Below, piece after piece: positions 53,147 to 61,387 of a stretch of DNA of 64,000 nucleotides; position 1 is the first letter of the stretch; each line of letters starts with the position of its first letter. The stretch comes from Candidatus Sulfopaludibacter sp. SbA3 (GTDB taxonomy: Bacteria; Acidobacteriota; Terriglobia; Bryobacterales; Bryobacteraceae): contig CAMDCN010000021.1 in NCBI GenBank assembly GCA_945890485.1, positions 62,001-126,000 on the forward strand. Direction: 5' to 3'. A program made the position numbers and the translations under genes. Under the pieces are notes generated by a model. That model did no database searches, had not been told where the DNA came from, and saw nothing but the letters and a program-made list of their open reading frames with translations.

Positions 53147-54064
53147 ATGCTCCTCGCCACTCCCCCGCTCCAGGCTCCCGACCTGCGTAGCGATCTTGAC
53201 CTGACCACCGAGGAACTCGTCCGCCTCATCGACCTCGCCGACCAGCTCAAGCGCGACCCCGCCGCCTATGCGCATGCTCTCGATGGCCGCTACCTGAGCC
53301 TCCTGTTTGAGAAGCCCTCCCTGCGCACGCGCTTCACCTTCGACCTCGCCATCCAGCAGCTCGGCGGCGGCGCCGTCACGCAGATCGGCCCCATCGGCGA
53401 TCGCGAACCCCTCGCCGACATCGCCCGCAACCTCGACCGCTGGACCAACGCCATTGTCGCCCGCGTGTTCTCGCAGAACACCATCGAGGAACTCGCCCGA
53501 TGGTCCCGCGTACCCGTCATCAATGCGCTCAGCGACCTCTATCACCCCTGCCAAATCCTTGCCGATGTCCAAACCATCCGCGAACGCTTCGGCCGTTGGG
53601 AAGGTCTGAAACTGGCTTACGTTGGCGACGGCAACAACATCGCCCACTCCCTTCTCCTCAACGCCGGACGCCTCGGCATCCATGTCGCCGTTGCTTCCCC
53701 GGCAACCCATTCGCCGCTGCCCGAAATTACTGACGCCGCGCGCGAAGCCGGCGTCCAATTCACTATCACACCCGATCCCCGCGAGGCCGTTGACGGCGCT
53801 CACATCGTCTATACCGACGTGTGGGCCAGCATGGGCCAGGAGAACGAAGCCCTCGAACGCCAACGCATCTTCGCGCCCTACCAGGTCAATGCGCCCCTGC
53901 TCGCCGCCGCCCGGCCGGAGTCTATCTTCCTCCACTGCCTGCCCGCCAAACGCGGCCAGGAAGTCACCGGCGACGTCATCGAATCCCCGCAATCAGCGGT
54001 CTTCGACCAGGCCGAAAACCGGCTTCACGCCCAGAAAGCGCTCCTCCTTCTCGTCGTCCGCTAA
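53147..54064 (+). CDS. argF: Ornithine carbamoyltransferase
   Basis: 305 aa. Makes citrulline from ornithine and carbamoyl phosphate. The carbamoyl-phosphate site reads FEKPSLRTRFTF (SLRTR rather than STRTR). Other motifs are the DLYHPCQ loop, YTDVWASMGQE and the ornithine/catalytic HCLPAKRGQEVT. HCLPA favours ornithine over acetyl-ornithine as substrate. Upstream are two ARG boxes; argH follows after 7 bp. Confidence 0.95.
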   Translation: MLLATPPLQAPDLRSDLDLTTEELVRLIDLADQLKRDPAAYAHALDGRYLSLLFEKPSLRTRFTFDLAIQQLGGGAVTQIGPIGDREPLADIARNLDRWTNAIVARVFSQNTIEELARWSRVPVINALSDLYHPCQILADVQTIRERFGRWEGLKLAYVGDGNNIAHSLLLNAGRLGIHVAVASPATHSPLPEITDAAREAGVQFTITPDPREAVDGAHIVYTDVWASMGQENEALERQRIFAPYQVNAPLLAAARPESIFLHCLPAKRGQEVTGDVIESPQSAVFDQAENRLHAQKALLLLVVR

Positions 54065-54071
54065 CATCTCT

Positions 54072-55472
54072 ATGTCCACATCTGACAAGGTTCAACTCTG
54101 GGGCGGCCGCTTCGCCTCCGGCCCCTCGGCCAACTTCGAGCAGTTCTCGGAATCACTCTCCTTCGATAAGCGCCTCGCCGACTGCGACATCCGCGGCTCC
54201 CAAGCCTTCGCCCGCGCCCTCGAACGCGTCGGCATCCTCTCGGCAGAAGAGTGCGCCGCCATGATCGCCGCCTTCGACGGCCTCCGGGAAGAGGCGCGCA
54301 CGCCGGAGTTTTACGCCGGCGCCACCGACGAAGACGTACACACTCTCATCATCCGGAAGCTGAAAGCCAAGGTCGGCGGCCTGGCCGACAAAATCCACAC
54401 CGGCCGCAGCCGCAATGAGCAAGTGTCGGTCGATACGCGCCTCTGGCTCCGTGAGCAGATCGACGCAACCACGGCCCTTCTCGTCGGCTTCCTCGACGAA
54501 CTCCTTGCCCTGGCGCGCCGCTATGAAACGGCCATCATCCCCGGCTACACCCACCTGCGCCGCGCACAGCCCGTCCTTTGGCCCCACTACTGCCTCGCCT
54601 ATTTCGAGATGTTCCTCCGCGACCTCGAACGGCTCCAGCAAGCCCGCGCCCGCGTCAATCTCTGCCCCCTCGGCAGCGGCGCGCTCGCCGGCTCCGGCTT
54701 CCCGTTCGACCGCCACGCCATCGCCGCCGATCTCGGCTTCGCTGGCATCACCCGCAACTCCATGGACGTCTCCGGCGACCGCGACTGGGCCCTCGACTTC
54801 CTCTACGCCGCCTCGACGGCCATGCTCCATCTCTCCCGCCTGGCCGAAGACTGGATTCTCTATTCCAGCGAAGAGTTCGGCTGGATGGACCTCGGCGACG
54901 GCGTCACCAGCGGCTCCAGCCTTATGCCGCAGAAGAAGAACCCCGATTCGCTCGAACTTATCCGCGGCAAGTCCGGCCGCGTCTTCGGCAGCCTCACCTC
55001 GCTCTACGTCACCGTCAAGGGCACGCCGATGACCTACAACCGCGATATGCAGGAGGACAAAGAGCCCCTCTTTCTCGCCGCCGACCAACTCGCCGGCTGC
55101 CTCGCCATGATCCGCGAAGTCACCGCCACCGTCGTGCTGAAACCAGCCGTCCCCGCCCTCGCCGCTGAAGAAAGCTGGACAGTTGCCACCGACATCGCTG
55201 AGGCCCTTGCGCGCTTCGGCACGCCGTTCCATCAGGCCCACAAACTCGCCGGCCGCCTTGTCCTTGAATCGCTCAACCAAGGCAAGAAGCCGCTCGATTG
55301 GACGCCCGGGGAACTCGCCGCCTTCTCCCCCGAATTCACCCCGGAGATGGCCGAATTCCTCCGCCCCGCCCGCGGCATGCAGAACCGTTCCGTGCCCGGC
55401 GGCACTGCCCCCAGCGCCGTCACCCAGGCACTCGCCGAAGCAGCCGAACGCCTAAACGGATTCCGGGTATGA
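54072..55472 (+). CDS. argH: Argininosuccinate lyase
   Basis: 466 aa. Splits argininosuccinate into arginine and fumarate. Motifs: LWGGRFASGPSANFEQFSES at the N-terminus, HTGRSRNEQVSVDTRLWLRE, and the superfamily signature GSSLMPQKKNPDSLELIRGK with the catalytic Ser. The frame is open far upstream in argF, but the conserved N-terminus sets the ATG at 54072. It ends in an ATGA overlap with argR. argG is not in the window. Confidence 0.97.
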   Translation: MSTSDKVQLWGGRFASGPSANFEQFSESLSFDKRLADCDIRGSQAFARALERVGILSAEECAAMIAAFDGLREEARTPEFYAGATDEDVHTLIIRKLKAKVGGLADKIHTGRSRNEQVSVDTRLWLREQIDATTALLVGFLDELLALARRYETAIIPGYTHLRRAQPVLWPHYCLAYFEMFLRDLERLQQARARVNLCPLGSGALAGSGFPFDRHAIAADLGFAGITRNSMDVSGDRDWALDFLYAASTAMLHLSRLAEDWILYSSEEFGWMDLGDGVTSGSSLMPQKKNPDSLELIRGKSGRVFGSLTSLYVTVKGTPMTYNRDMQEDKEPLFLAADQLAGCLAMIREVTATVVLKPAVPALAAEESWTVATDIAEALARFGTPFHQAHKLAGRLVLESLNQGKKPLDWTPGELAAFSPEFTPEMAEFLRPARGMQNRSVPGGTAPSAVTQALAEAAERLNGFRV

Positions 55473-55900
55473 ACAAGGCATTCCGGCAAGGCCAGATTCT
55501 GAAGCTCATCTCCTATCAGCAGATTCACACGCAGGACGAGATCGCCCAGAAACTGGCCAAGCTCGGGGTGCCCGCCACCCAAGTCACGCTCTCTCGCGAC
55601 ATCCGTGAACTTGGCCTCGCCAAGACACCACAAGGCTATCAGCGCCTAGCCGCCCCCGCTCCCGGCGGCCCCACGCTCACCACCATCCTTAGCGAGTACC
55701 TCCTCGATATCCGCGAGGCTCAGCAGCTGCTCGTCCTCAGGACGCCTCCCGGCCACGCCTCCACCCTCGCCGCCGCCCTCGACCGTGCCGCTTGGCCCGA
55801 ACTCGCCGGCACCATAGCCGGGGACGATACCGTCCTCGCCATCGCGCCGGACCTGGCCAACGCCCGCAAGCTCAAACGCCGCCTGCTCCGCCCCTCTTAA
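55469..55900 (+). CDS. argR: Arginine repressor ArgR
   Basis: 143 aa. N-terminal winged helix (about 5-70; FRQGQILKLISYQQIHTQDE, ATQVTLSRDIRELGLAK) and C-terminal hexamerisation/arginine-binding domain with GTIAGDDTVLAIAPD. With arginine it should bind the ARG boxes at 53068-53105, closing an autoregulatory loop. The ATG overlaps the argH stop (ATGA). Its own stop overlaps the convergent hpnD by 4 bp. Confidence 0.95.
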   Translation: MNKAFRQGQILKLISYQQIHTQDEIAQKLAKLGVPATQVTLSRDIRELGLAKTPQGYQRLAAPAPGGPTLTTILSEYLLDIREAQQLLVLRTPPGHASTLAAALDRAAWPELAGTIAGDDTVLAIAPDLANARKLKRRLLRPS

Positions 55901-56748
55901 AACGCCCCCGCCAGCTTCTTCGTCCCGGCCTCCACCACCAGCCAGACTTTCTCGAACGTCGACAGCCGGATCCGTCCATCGAGCACCCGGTACTGCTTCT
56001 CTTCAATTCGCTGCAGCAGCCGGGAGTAGATCTCAATCAACGCCCACAACGACGCCCGGCTTCCCCGCTCCACCATCCCGATCAGCGGCCGCGCCTCGTC
56101 GTAGTAAGCCCGCGCCCGTCCGGCCTCAAACTTCATCAGCTCGACGAACCCCGGCGTATACGCAATCCCCCGGGCATCCACGCCAAACCGGCGCAGATCC
56201 TCCGCCGGCACGTACATCCGCCCCAGTCCCGCATCCTCCTGCACATCGCGCAGAATGTTCGTCAACTGGAACGCAATGCCGCATTTCTCGGCCAACTCCA
56301 ACGCCTTCGGGTTCTCGAATCCAAAGATGTGAATGATCGTCAGCCCCACCACGGAAGCCACCCGATAGCAGTACTGATACAGGTCCGCAAACGTCTCCAC
56401 CGGCTTCGGCGTCAAGTCACTCGACACCCCGTCGATCATGTCGAAGAAGTACTGCCGCGGAATCCGAAACCGTTCCACCGTGTCATGGAATGCCGGCCAC
56501 ACCGGATGGTTGCCGTATTCGCCGCGCAGCGCCCGTTCCAGGTCGTTCCGCCACTGCGCCATGGTCTCCGCGGTCGTCCCTTCGATATCATCGCTCAAGT
56601 CGTCACAGTAGCGCATGAAAGCATACACGGCGCACATCGCGTCGCGCTGCTCCTTCCGCAGCAGTACAAACGAGTAGTAGAAGTTCTTCGCCCGGCTCCG
56701 CGCCACGTCCCGGCAGTAAGCGTAGGACTGTTCTACAGCCTTGGTCAC
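55897..56748 (-). CDS. hpnD: Presqualene diphosphate synthase HpnD
   Basis: 283 aa squalene/phytoene synthase-family protein. In the HpnCDE route HpnD condenses two farnesyl diphosphates to presqualene diphosphate. Both Asp-rich motifs are present (RYCDDLSDD; LTNILRDVQEDAGLGRMYVP), with ARSRAKNFYYSF at the N-terminus. The frame is open upstream, but a GTG overlapping the hpnC stop (GTGA, 56748) gives the family-consistent start. It is last gene of the hopanoid operon. HpnC and HpnD are close paralogues; the assignment rests on sequence style and order. Confidence 0.88.
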   Translation of the reverse strand: MTKAVEQSYAYCRDVARSRAKNFYYSFVLLRKEQRDAMCAVYAFMRYCDDLSDDIEGTTAETMAQWRNDLERALRGEYGNHPVWPAFHDTVERFRIPRQYFFDMIDGVSSDLTPKPVETFADLYQYCYRVASVVGLTIIHIFGFENPKALELAEKCGIAFQLTNILRDVQEDAGLGRMYVPAEDLRRFGVDARGIAYTPGFVELMKFEAGRARAYYDEARPLIGMVERGSRASLWALIEIYSRLLQRIEEKQYRVLDGRIRLSTFEKVWLVVEAGTKKLAGAF

Positions 56749-57644
56749 GCCGACACCCACAGCGCCTTCAGCAGCAGTCCCACCCGCTCCAACTTTCCGA
56801 TCTTCGGCCGCTCTTTCAACACATCCCATCCCTGCCGTGCAATCTTATCCAGCACCGCCAGCCCCCCCTCACTGAAGAGCCGCAGATCGAGCGCCAACCG
56901 CCGGTCCACCATGCCCGGCAGCGCCAGGCCCTCTTCGAACAAGCGTCGCGCCACCCCACAGGCTTCTTCCATCACGCGGGCAAACCCCGGCGTAAATCTC
57001 CGTTCGAAAAGGTCGGCGTCGGTGACCCCATGCCGCGCCATCAGGTCCTGCGGCAGATACACCCGATCCTTGCCCGTATCCACCGTCACATCCTGCCAAA
57101 AGTTCGCCAATTGCAGCGCCGTGCAGGTCTTGTCGCTCAGCGCATACCGTGCCGCGTCTCGATATCCACACAAGCCCAACACCAACCGCCCCACCGGATT
57201 GGCCGAATAAACGCAGTACTCCAGCACCTCGTCCCAATTGGCGTACCGCGTCTTCACTTGGTCCTGCTCAAACGCAAAAATCAGATCGGCAAACGTCTGC
57301 CGGTCCAGCTCATACTGTCGCACCGTCGGCCCCAGCGCTACGAACACCGGATGGCTCGCCGCCCCGGAGTACATCCGGTCCAACTCCTCGCGCCACCAAC
57401 CCAGCAACCGCAGGCTCTCCGCCACATCGCCAATCTCATCGCCCAAGTCGTCGGCCCACCGGCAGAACGAGTAGACGTTGTAGAAATCCTGGTGCAGCTT
57501 CTTTGGAAGCAGCACGCTCACCACGTGAAAATTCTCATAGTGCGAAGTCGCCAGCCACTTCGTATAAGCCAGGGATTCCGCCGCTGTCCAAACCCGACCC
57601 ATCGCCGCGGCGTCGCGAACAAAGTCTTTCGGCTGGAGATGCAC
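56745..57644 (-). CDS. hpnC: Hydroxysqualene synthase HpnC
   Basis: 299 aa, GTG start abutting the preceding dehydrogenase stop. Squalene/phytoene synthase family with SHYENFHVVSVLLPKKLHQD near the N-terminus and Asp motifs FCRWADDLGDE and LANFWQDVTVDTGKDRVYLP. HpnC converts presqualene diphosphate to hydroxysqualene. The third enzyme, the FAD-dependent HpnE that makes squalene, is not in the window. Confidence 0.88.
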   Translation of the reverse strand: MHLQPKDFVRDAAAMGRVWTAAESLAYTKWLATSHYENFHVVSVLLPKKLHQDFYNVYSFCRWADDLGDEIGDVAESLRLLGWWREELDRMYSGAASHPVFVALGPTVRQYELDRQTFADLIFAFEQDQVKTRYANWDEVLEYCVYSANPVGRLVLGLCGYRDAARYALSDKTCTALQLANFWQDVTVDTGKDRVYLPQDLMARHGVTDADLFERRFTPGFARVMEEACGVARRLFEEGLALPGMVDRRLALDLRLFSEGGLAVLDKIARQGWDVLKERPKIGKLERVGLLLKALWVSA

Positions 57645-58688
57645 TTAGGGAATAATAGCGGTTTTCATACGACCGCTCGAATTCATCAGGTACCGCAATA
57701 CCTCTTTGATCTTGTGAAGCGGCTCTTCGCCCACCACGAAATCACGCGCCCGAATGTCGCCCCGCGTCACCGCCAGCAACGCCTTCTGAATCAGCTTCGG
57801 CGTGTGATGGAAGCTAGCCTTGCACGTTAGCTCCGAGTAGTGCAGCAGGTTCGTATCGAGCTGAACTTGCGTCTCCGTTGGGCACCCTCCGAAGAAGTTC
57901 ACGGTTCCGCCTTTGCGTAGCATCCGTACAGCCAAGTCCCACACTTCCGGCTTGCCCACGGCTTCAATCACGACATCAGCACCCCGCCCATCGGTCAGCC
58001 CGCGCACCGCCCCAGGAACATCGTCGGTTTCCGCCGTCGAAATCAGCTCCGCCGCGCCCATGCGCTTGGCGTCGTCGAGCTGCACCTGCCGGCGCGCAAT
58101 CGCAATCACCCGCGCCCCCATCACCTTCAACATCCGCACGAACATGAGGCCGATGGGCCCAAGCCCAATCACAACCACGGTATCGCCCTTGCGAACATTG
58201 CTCTCTTCAATCCCACGCAGTACACAAGCCAGCGGTTCGGCCAGCGCCGCATCCACGTAGTCCACCTGTTCTGGAACCGCGTAGAGATTTTTCTCCACAA
58301 TCCGTCCCGGAATCCGGATGTATTCCGCGTAGGCGCCGTTGTTGAAGAGAAGATCCTCGCAGAGGTTTTCCAGCTCGCGCTTGCAATAAAAGCACTCCCC
58401 GCAAGGCGCGGAGTTTGCCGCCACCACGCGCTGCCCCGTCCGGAACTTCGAAACCTCCGCACCCACCGCTACGATATCGCCCGCCAACTCGTGCCCAAAT
58501 AGCGCCGGCGGCATAATCATCCGGGCATGGTAGCCCCGCCGAAACACCTTCACGTCGGTCCCGCACGTCAACGCCGCCTTCACCCGCACCAGCACGTCAT
58601 TCGGACCGAGCTTTGGTATAGCAACCCGCTCGATCTTTACGTCCTCTTTGCCGTATAGGACGGCGGCCGTCATTTGCTGATTGTTCAC
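57645..58688 (-). CDS. Zinc-dependent medium-chain dehydrogenase (first of two in the hopanoid operon)
   Basis: 347 aa from a GTG overlapping the previous stop (GTGA). MDR/sorbitol- and threonine-dehydrogenase-like. Catalytic zinc ligands are C42 (TCGTD) and H66/E67 (GHE). The structural zinc Cys are 96, 99, 102 and 110 (CGECFYCKRELENLC). Nucleotide-binding GLGPIG at 175-180 is followed by VIAIARR, which lacks an acidic residue after strand 2, so NADPH is possible. The substrate is unknown. Translational coupling on both sides to hopanoid genes suggests a role in polyol side-chain or terpenoid chemistry. Confidence 0.8.
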   Translation of the reverse strand: MNNQQMTAAVLYGKEDVKIERVAIPKLGPNDVLVRVKAALTCGTDVKVFRRGYHARMIMPPALFGHELAGDIVAVGAEVSKFRTGQRVVAANSAPCGECFYCKRELENLCEDLLFNNGAYAEYIRIPGRIVEKNLYAVPEQVDYVDAALAEPLACVLRGIEESNVRKGDTVVVIGLGPIGLMFVRMLKVMGARVIAIARRQVQLDDAKRMGAAELISTAETDDVPGAVRGLTDGRGADVVIEAVGKPEVWDLAVRMLRKGGTVNFFGGCPTETQVQLDTNLLHYSELTCKASFHHTPKLIQKALLAVTRGDIRARDFVVGEEPLHKIKEVLRYLMNSSGRMKTAIIP

Positions 58689-59743
58689 GAGCGGTAACCT
58701 TGGGGCTTCACTACAATTTTCAGTGATTCTGTCGTTGGATGCAACGCCAGTTCAAAACCGTCCATTATCTGTTCGAGCGGCACGCGGTGCGTCACAAGCT
58801 CTTCCACCGGCAGTGCGCCGCTGAAGACAAGATCGGCGGATTCGCGCTGTAAATCCACATCGGCGCTGTAGGAACCCAAAAGAACACGTTCCCCCATGCA
58901 GATGTCTTTGCCGGATAGCTCGATGCGCTCTTTGTCGGACGTCTGTGCAAACAATACTATTTTCGCACCTGGACGCGTCACGCGTATGGCCTCCTCCACC
59001 ACGCCCGGCGCCGACACCGCCACGAACACAATGTCCGCTCCCCGGCCTTCCGTCCTCGCGGCCGCTTCGGCCTGCAGGTTGTCCACCTTCGGGTCCAGCG
59101 CCTTTTCGGCCCCGAATCGTTCGCCCATCGCCCGGCGGCCCGCCATCCGATCCGTCACCAGCGTCCGTATGCCTTTGTGCTTCAGGATCATCGTGAAGAT
59201 CAACCCGATCGGCCCCTGACCCATCACAATCGCCAACTCGTCCGGCCGCGGCGCCGCGAGCGCTACGCCCTTTACGCAGGTGTTTACCGGCTCAACGAAA
59301 CTCGCGGCGTCAAAGCTAACGCCATCCGGAATCTTCTCCACCCCCCGCTCCACGATCCAATCCATCACCCGGATGTATTCGGCAAACCCGCCGCCCGCCG
59401 GTTCAAACCCCGCCGTAATCCCCACGCGCTTGTACCCCGGGCATTGCGCATACAGCCGCCGCGCGCAGTAGAAGCAGTTCGAACAGGGAATATGGTGGAA
59501 CGCCACCACGCGGTCGCCCACGGCGAACTTCGTCACGCCTTCGCCCACCGCCGCCACCACACCGGCCGTCTCGTGCCCGTAGATCCGCGGAGGCGTCAGC
59601 AGGTCGTATTCAATCTTTTTCAAATCGGTGTGACAGATGCCGCAGCTTTCCACGCGGACGAGCAACTCTCCCGGCCCTACCACCGGCGTCGGAATCTCCT
59701 CCACCACCACTTGGCTTTTCCCGCGGTACACGGCCGCTTTCAT
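58685..59743 (-). CDS. Zinc-dependent medium-chain dehydrogenase (second of two in the hopanoid operon)
   Basis: 352 aa from MKAAVYRGKS; the frame is open 8 codons further up, but that would overlap hpnG by 20 bp. MDR family with catalytic zinc residues C34 (CGICHTD), H57 and E58, structural zinc Cys 87, 90, 93 and 101 (CSNCFYCARRLYAQC), GQGPIG (175-180) and D198 after strand 2 (TLVTDRM), suggesting NAD(H). It lies 4 bp after hpnG. It is a distant paralogue of its downstream neighbour and differs in probable cofactor. The substrate is not known; a sugar or polyol alcohol is typical of the relatives. Confidence 0.8.
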   Translation of the reverse strand: MKAAVYRGKSQVVVEEIPTPVVGPGELLVRVESCGICHTDLKKIEYDLLTPPRIYGHETAGVVAAVGEGVTKFAVGDRVVAFHHIPCSNCFYCARRLYAQCPGYKRVGITAGFEPAGGGFAEYIRVMDWIVERGVEKIPDGVSFDAASFVEPVNTCVKGVALAAPRPDELAIVMGQGPIGLIFTMILKHKGIRTLVTDRMAGRRAMGERFGAEKALDPKVDNLQAEAAARTEGRGADIVFVAVSAPGVVEEAIRVTRPGAKIVLFAQTSDKERIELSGKDICMGERVLLGSYSADVDLQRESADLVFSGALPVEELVTHRVPLEQIMDGFELALHPTTESLKIVVKPQGYRS

Positions 59744-59747
59744 GAAT

Positions 59748-60413
59748 TCAGAGTTCACACTGGGCAAGAAAATCTCCTAAAGCTTCTGCTGCTTCCCGGC
59801 CGCGCCGAGCCATCCGAAGTAAGTCGCCAGGATGGCGAATTCCGGCCAGCGCGATCCGCGCCTTTTGAAACCGGCCGTCAGCATCCCGATAGCGATTAAA
59901 ATCCAACGCAAAATCCTCGGTGGCCAAATCGCTCACCACCCGGACAGCATAAAACGAACCGGCAAACCGTAGCCCGCCCGCTTCCATCTCCACCGCATCC
60001 GCCCCCCGCTGCCGCAAATCCGCCTTCTCAGCCGCCGTGCGAATGAAGCGGTCCCCAGACCACAAAACGCCCCGCCGCGCCGCCGGCATCTTCCGCGGCG
60101 CCAGCGCGGCACGGTCCCCCGCCTCCGTCCGCACTCCCAACGCCACAAACACATCGTTCAACTGCAGCGCCGGATCGAGCGCCCCGCACCACCCAATGCT
60201 CATCACGGCCGAAACCGTCTCCCGCTCGCGGGCCGCGGCCAATCCTGCCGCCGCCAACCGGGGCCCCGCGCCATTGGCGACCATCGTCAACGCCTGCCCG
60301 TTCCATTCGGCCTGCCACGCAAAGTCCACCGGCCAGTCCAGCTTCCGCACACCTTTGCAGTGGCGCAACCAGCCCGCGAACTCCATCCCATCGGAAGCGA
60401 CTGCCACAATCAT
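59748..60413 (-). CDS. hpnG: Hopanoid-associated nucleosidase/phosphorylase HpnG
   Basis: 221 aa nucleoside-phosphorylase-fold protein. HpnG removes adenine from adenosylhopane to give (phospho)ribosylhopane. Features: ANGAGPRLAAAGL, VMSIGWCGALDP, ADAVEMEAGGLRFAG (active-site MEAG region) and VVSDLATEDF. The long open frame upstream is antisense-like; the ATG at 60411-60413 overlaps the hpnA stop (ATGA). The radical-SAM gene hpnH, which makes its substrate, is not in the window. Confidence 0.85.
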   Translation of the reverse strand: MIVAVASDGMEFAGWLRHCKGVRKLDWPVDFAWQAEWNGQALTMVANGAGPRLAAAGLAAARERETVSAVMSIGWCGALDPALQLNDVFVALGVRTEAGDRAALAPRKMPAARRGVLWSGDRFIRTAAEKADLRQRGADAVEMEAGGLRFAGSFYAVRVVSDLATEDFALDFNRYRDADGRFQKARIALAGIRHPGDLLRMARRGREAAEALGDFLAQCEL

Positions 60414-61387
60414 GCGCAGTACCCGTTCGCCCGGAACCATTCCGCCGCCCGCTCCAGGCCCACCTTCGCCGGCGCCGGCGCGTAGCCCAACTCCCGCGCC
60501 GCCTTGGCATGCGTCACCCACATCTTCTTGCGCGCCATCTTCACCCCTTCGAGCGGCGCCCGCGGCGCCTCACCCGTCAAAGAGGCCCAGCCCGTGCTCA
60601 CCAGCGCCGCCACATACGCCACCGCATATGGCACCTGGAACTTCGGCGGATCGCCCAGCGCGGCAAAGATCTGCCGCAGCGTCAGGTTCTCACTCCCCAA
60701 GATGTACCGTTCCCCCACGCGTCCCTTCTCGGCCGCCAGCAAATGCCCCCGCGCCACGTCCCGCACATCGACCACGTTCAAACCCGTATCGAGATACGCC
60801 GGCATCCGCCCAGCCAGGAAATCGACAATCGTCTGCCCTGTAGGCGTCGGCTTGAAATCGTGGTCGCCCACCGGCGCCGTTGGGTTCACAATCACCACCG
60901 GAAAGCCGTCCGCCGCAAACTCCAGCGCCACCCGCTCGGCCAGAAACTTCGAGCGCTTATAGTGCCCGGTCATATCCTCGAGCTGCACCGGCAGCGACTC
61001 ATCCCCCAAGCCCCCGGCCACGAATTGAACACACCCCACCGTGCTCGTATAGACCACCCGCTCCACTCCCGCCGCCCGCGCCGCCGCCAGCAGGTTCCGC
61101 GTTCCTTCCACGTTCGACCGGTACAACTCCTCCGGCTCCTTCGACCATAGCCGGTAGTCCGCCGCCACATGGTACACCACACCGCACCCTGCCACGGCAC
61201 GGTCGAGCGAGGCCCGGTCCTGCAGGTCCCCCGTCACTACCGCGAACCCTGTGTACCGCTCCGGCAACTCCCGCACCGGGTTGCGGCCCCGCGTCAGCGC
61301 TCGCACCGCTATGCCACTTTCGGCCAATTGTTGGGCGACGTGCCAGCCCACAAATCCGGAAGCCCCGGTGACCAATGCCGGTTTCAA
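60410..61387 (-). CDS. hpnA: Hopanoid-associated NAD-dependent sugar epimerase/dehydratase-like HpnA
   Basis: 325 aa extended short-chain dehydrogenase. Rossmann motif LVTGASGFVGWHVAQQ at the N-terminus, NVEGTRNLLAAARAAGVERV and the YxxxK pair (YKRSK). The TTG start overlaps the shc stop (TTGA); extending upstream would run into shc. HpnA co-occurs with hopanoid genes, but its reaction is not settled. Confidence 0.88.
   Translation of the reverse strand: MKPALVTGASGFVGWHVAQQLAESGIAVRALTRGRNPVRELPERYTGFAVVTGDLQDRASLDRAVAGCGVVYHVAADYRLWSKEPEELYRSNVEGTRNLLAAARAAGVERVVYTSTVGCVQFVAGGLGDESLPVQLEDMTGHYKRSKFLAERVALEFAADGFPVVIVNPTAPVGDHDFKPTPTGQTIVDFLAGRMPAYLDTGLNVVDVRDVARGHLLAAEKGRVGERYILGSENLTLRQIFAALGDPPKFQVPYAVAYVAALVSTGWASLTGEAPRAPLEGVKMARKKMWVTHAKAARELGYAPAPAKVGLERAAEWFRANGYCA

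Noticed and set aside
55792-57210. 472-codon plus-strand frame opposite hpnC/hpnD
   Set aside because: Begins inside argR in another frame and lies antisense to two well-supported synthase genes; no motif and no ribosome-binding site.
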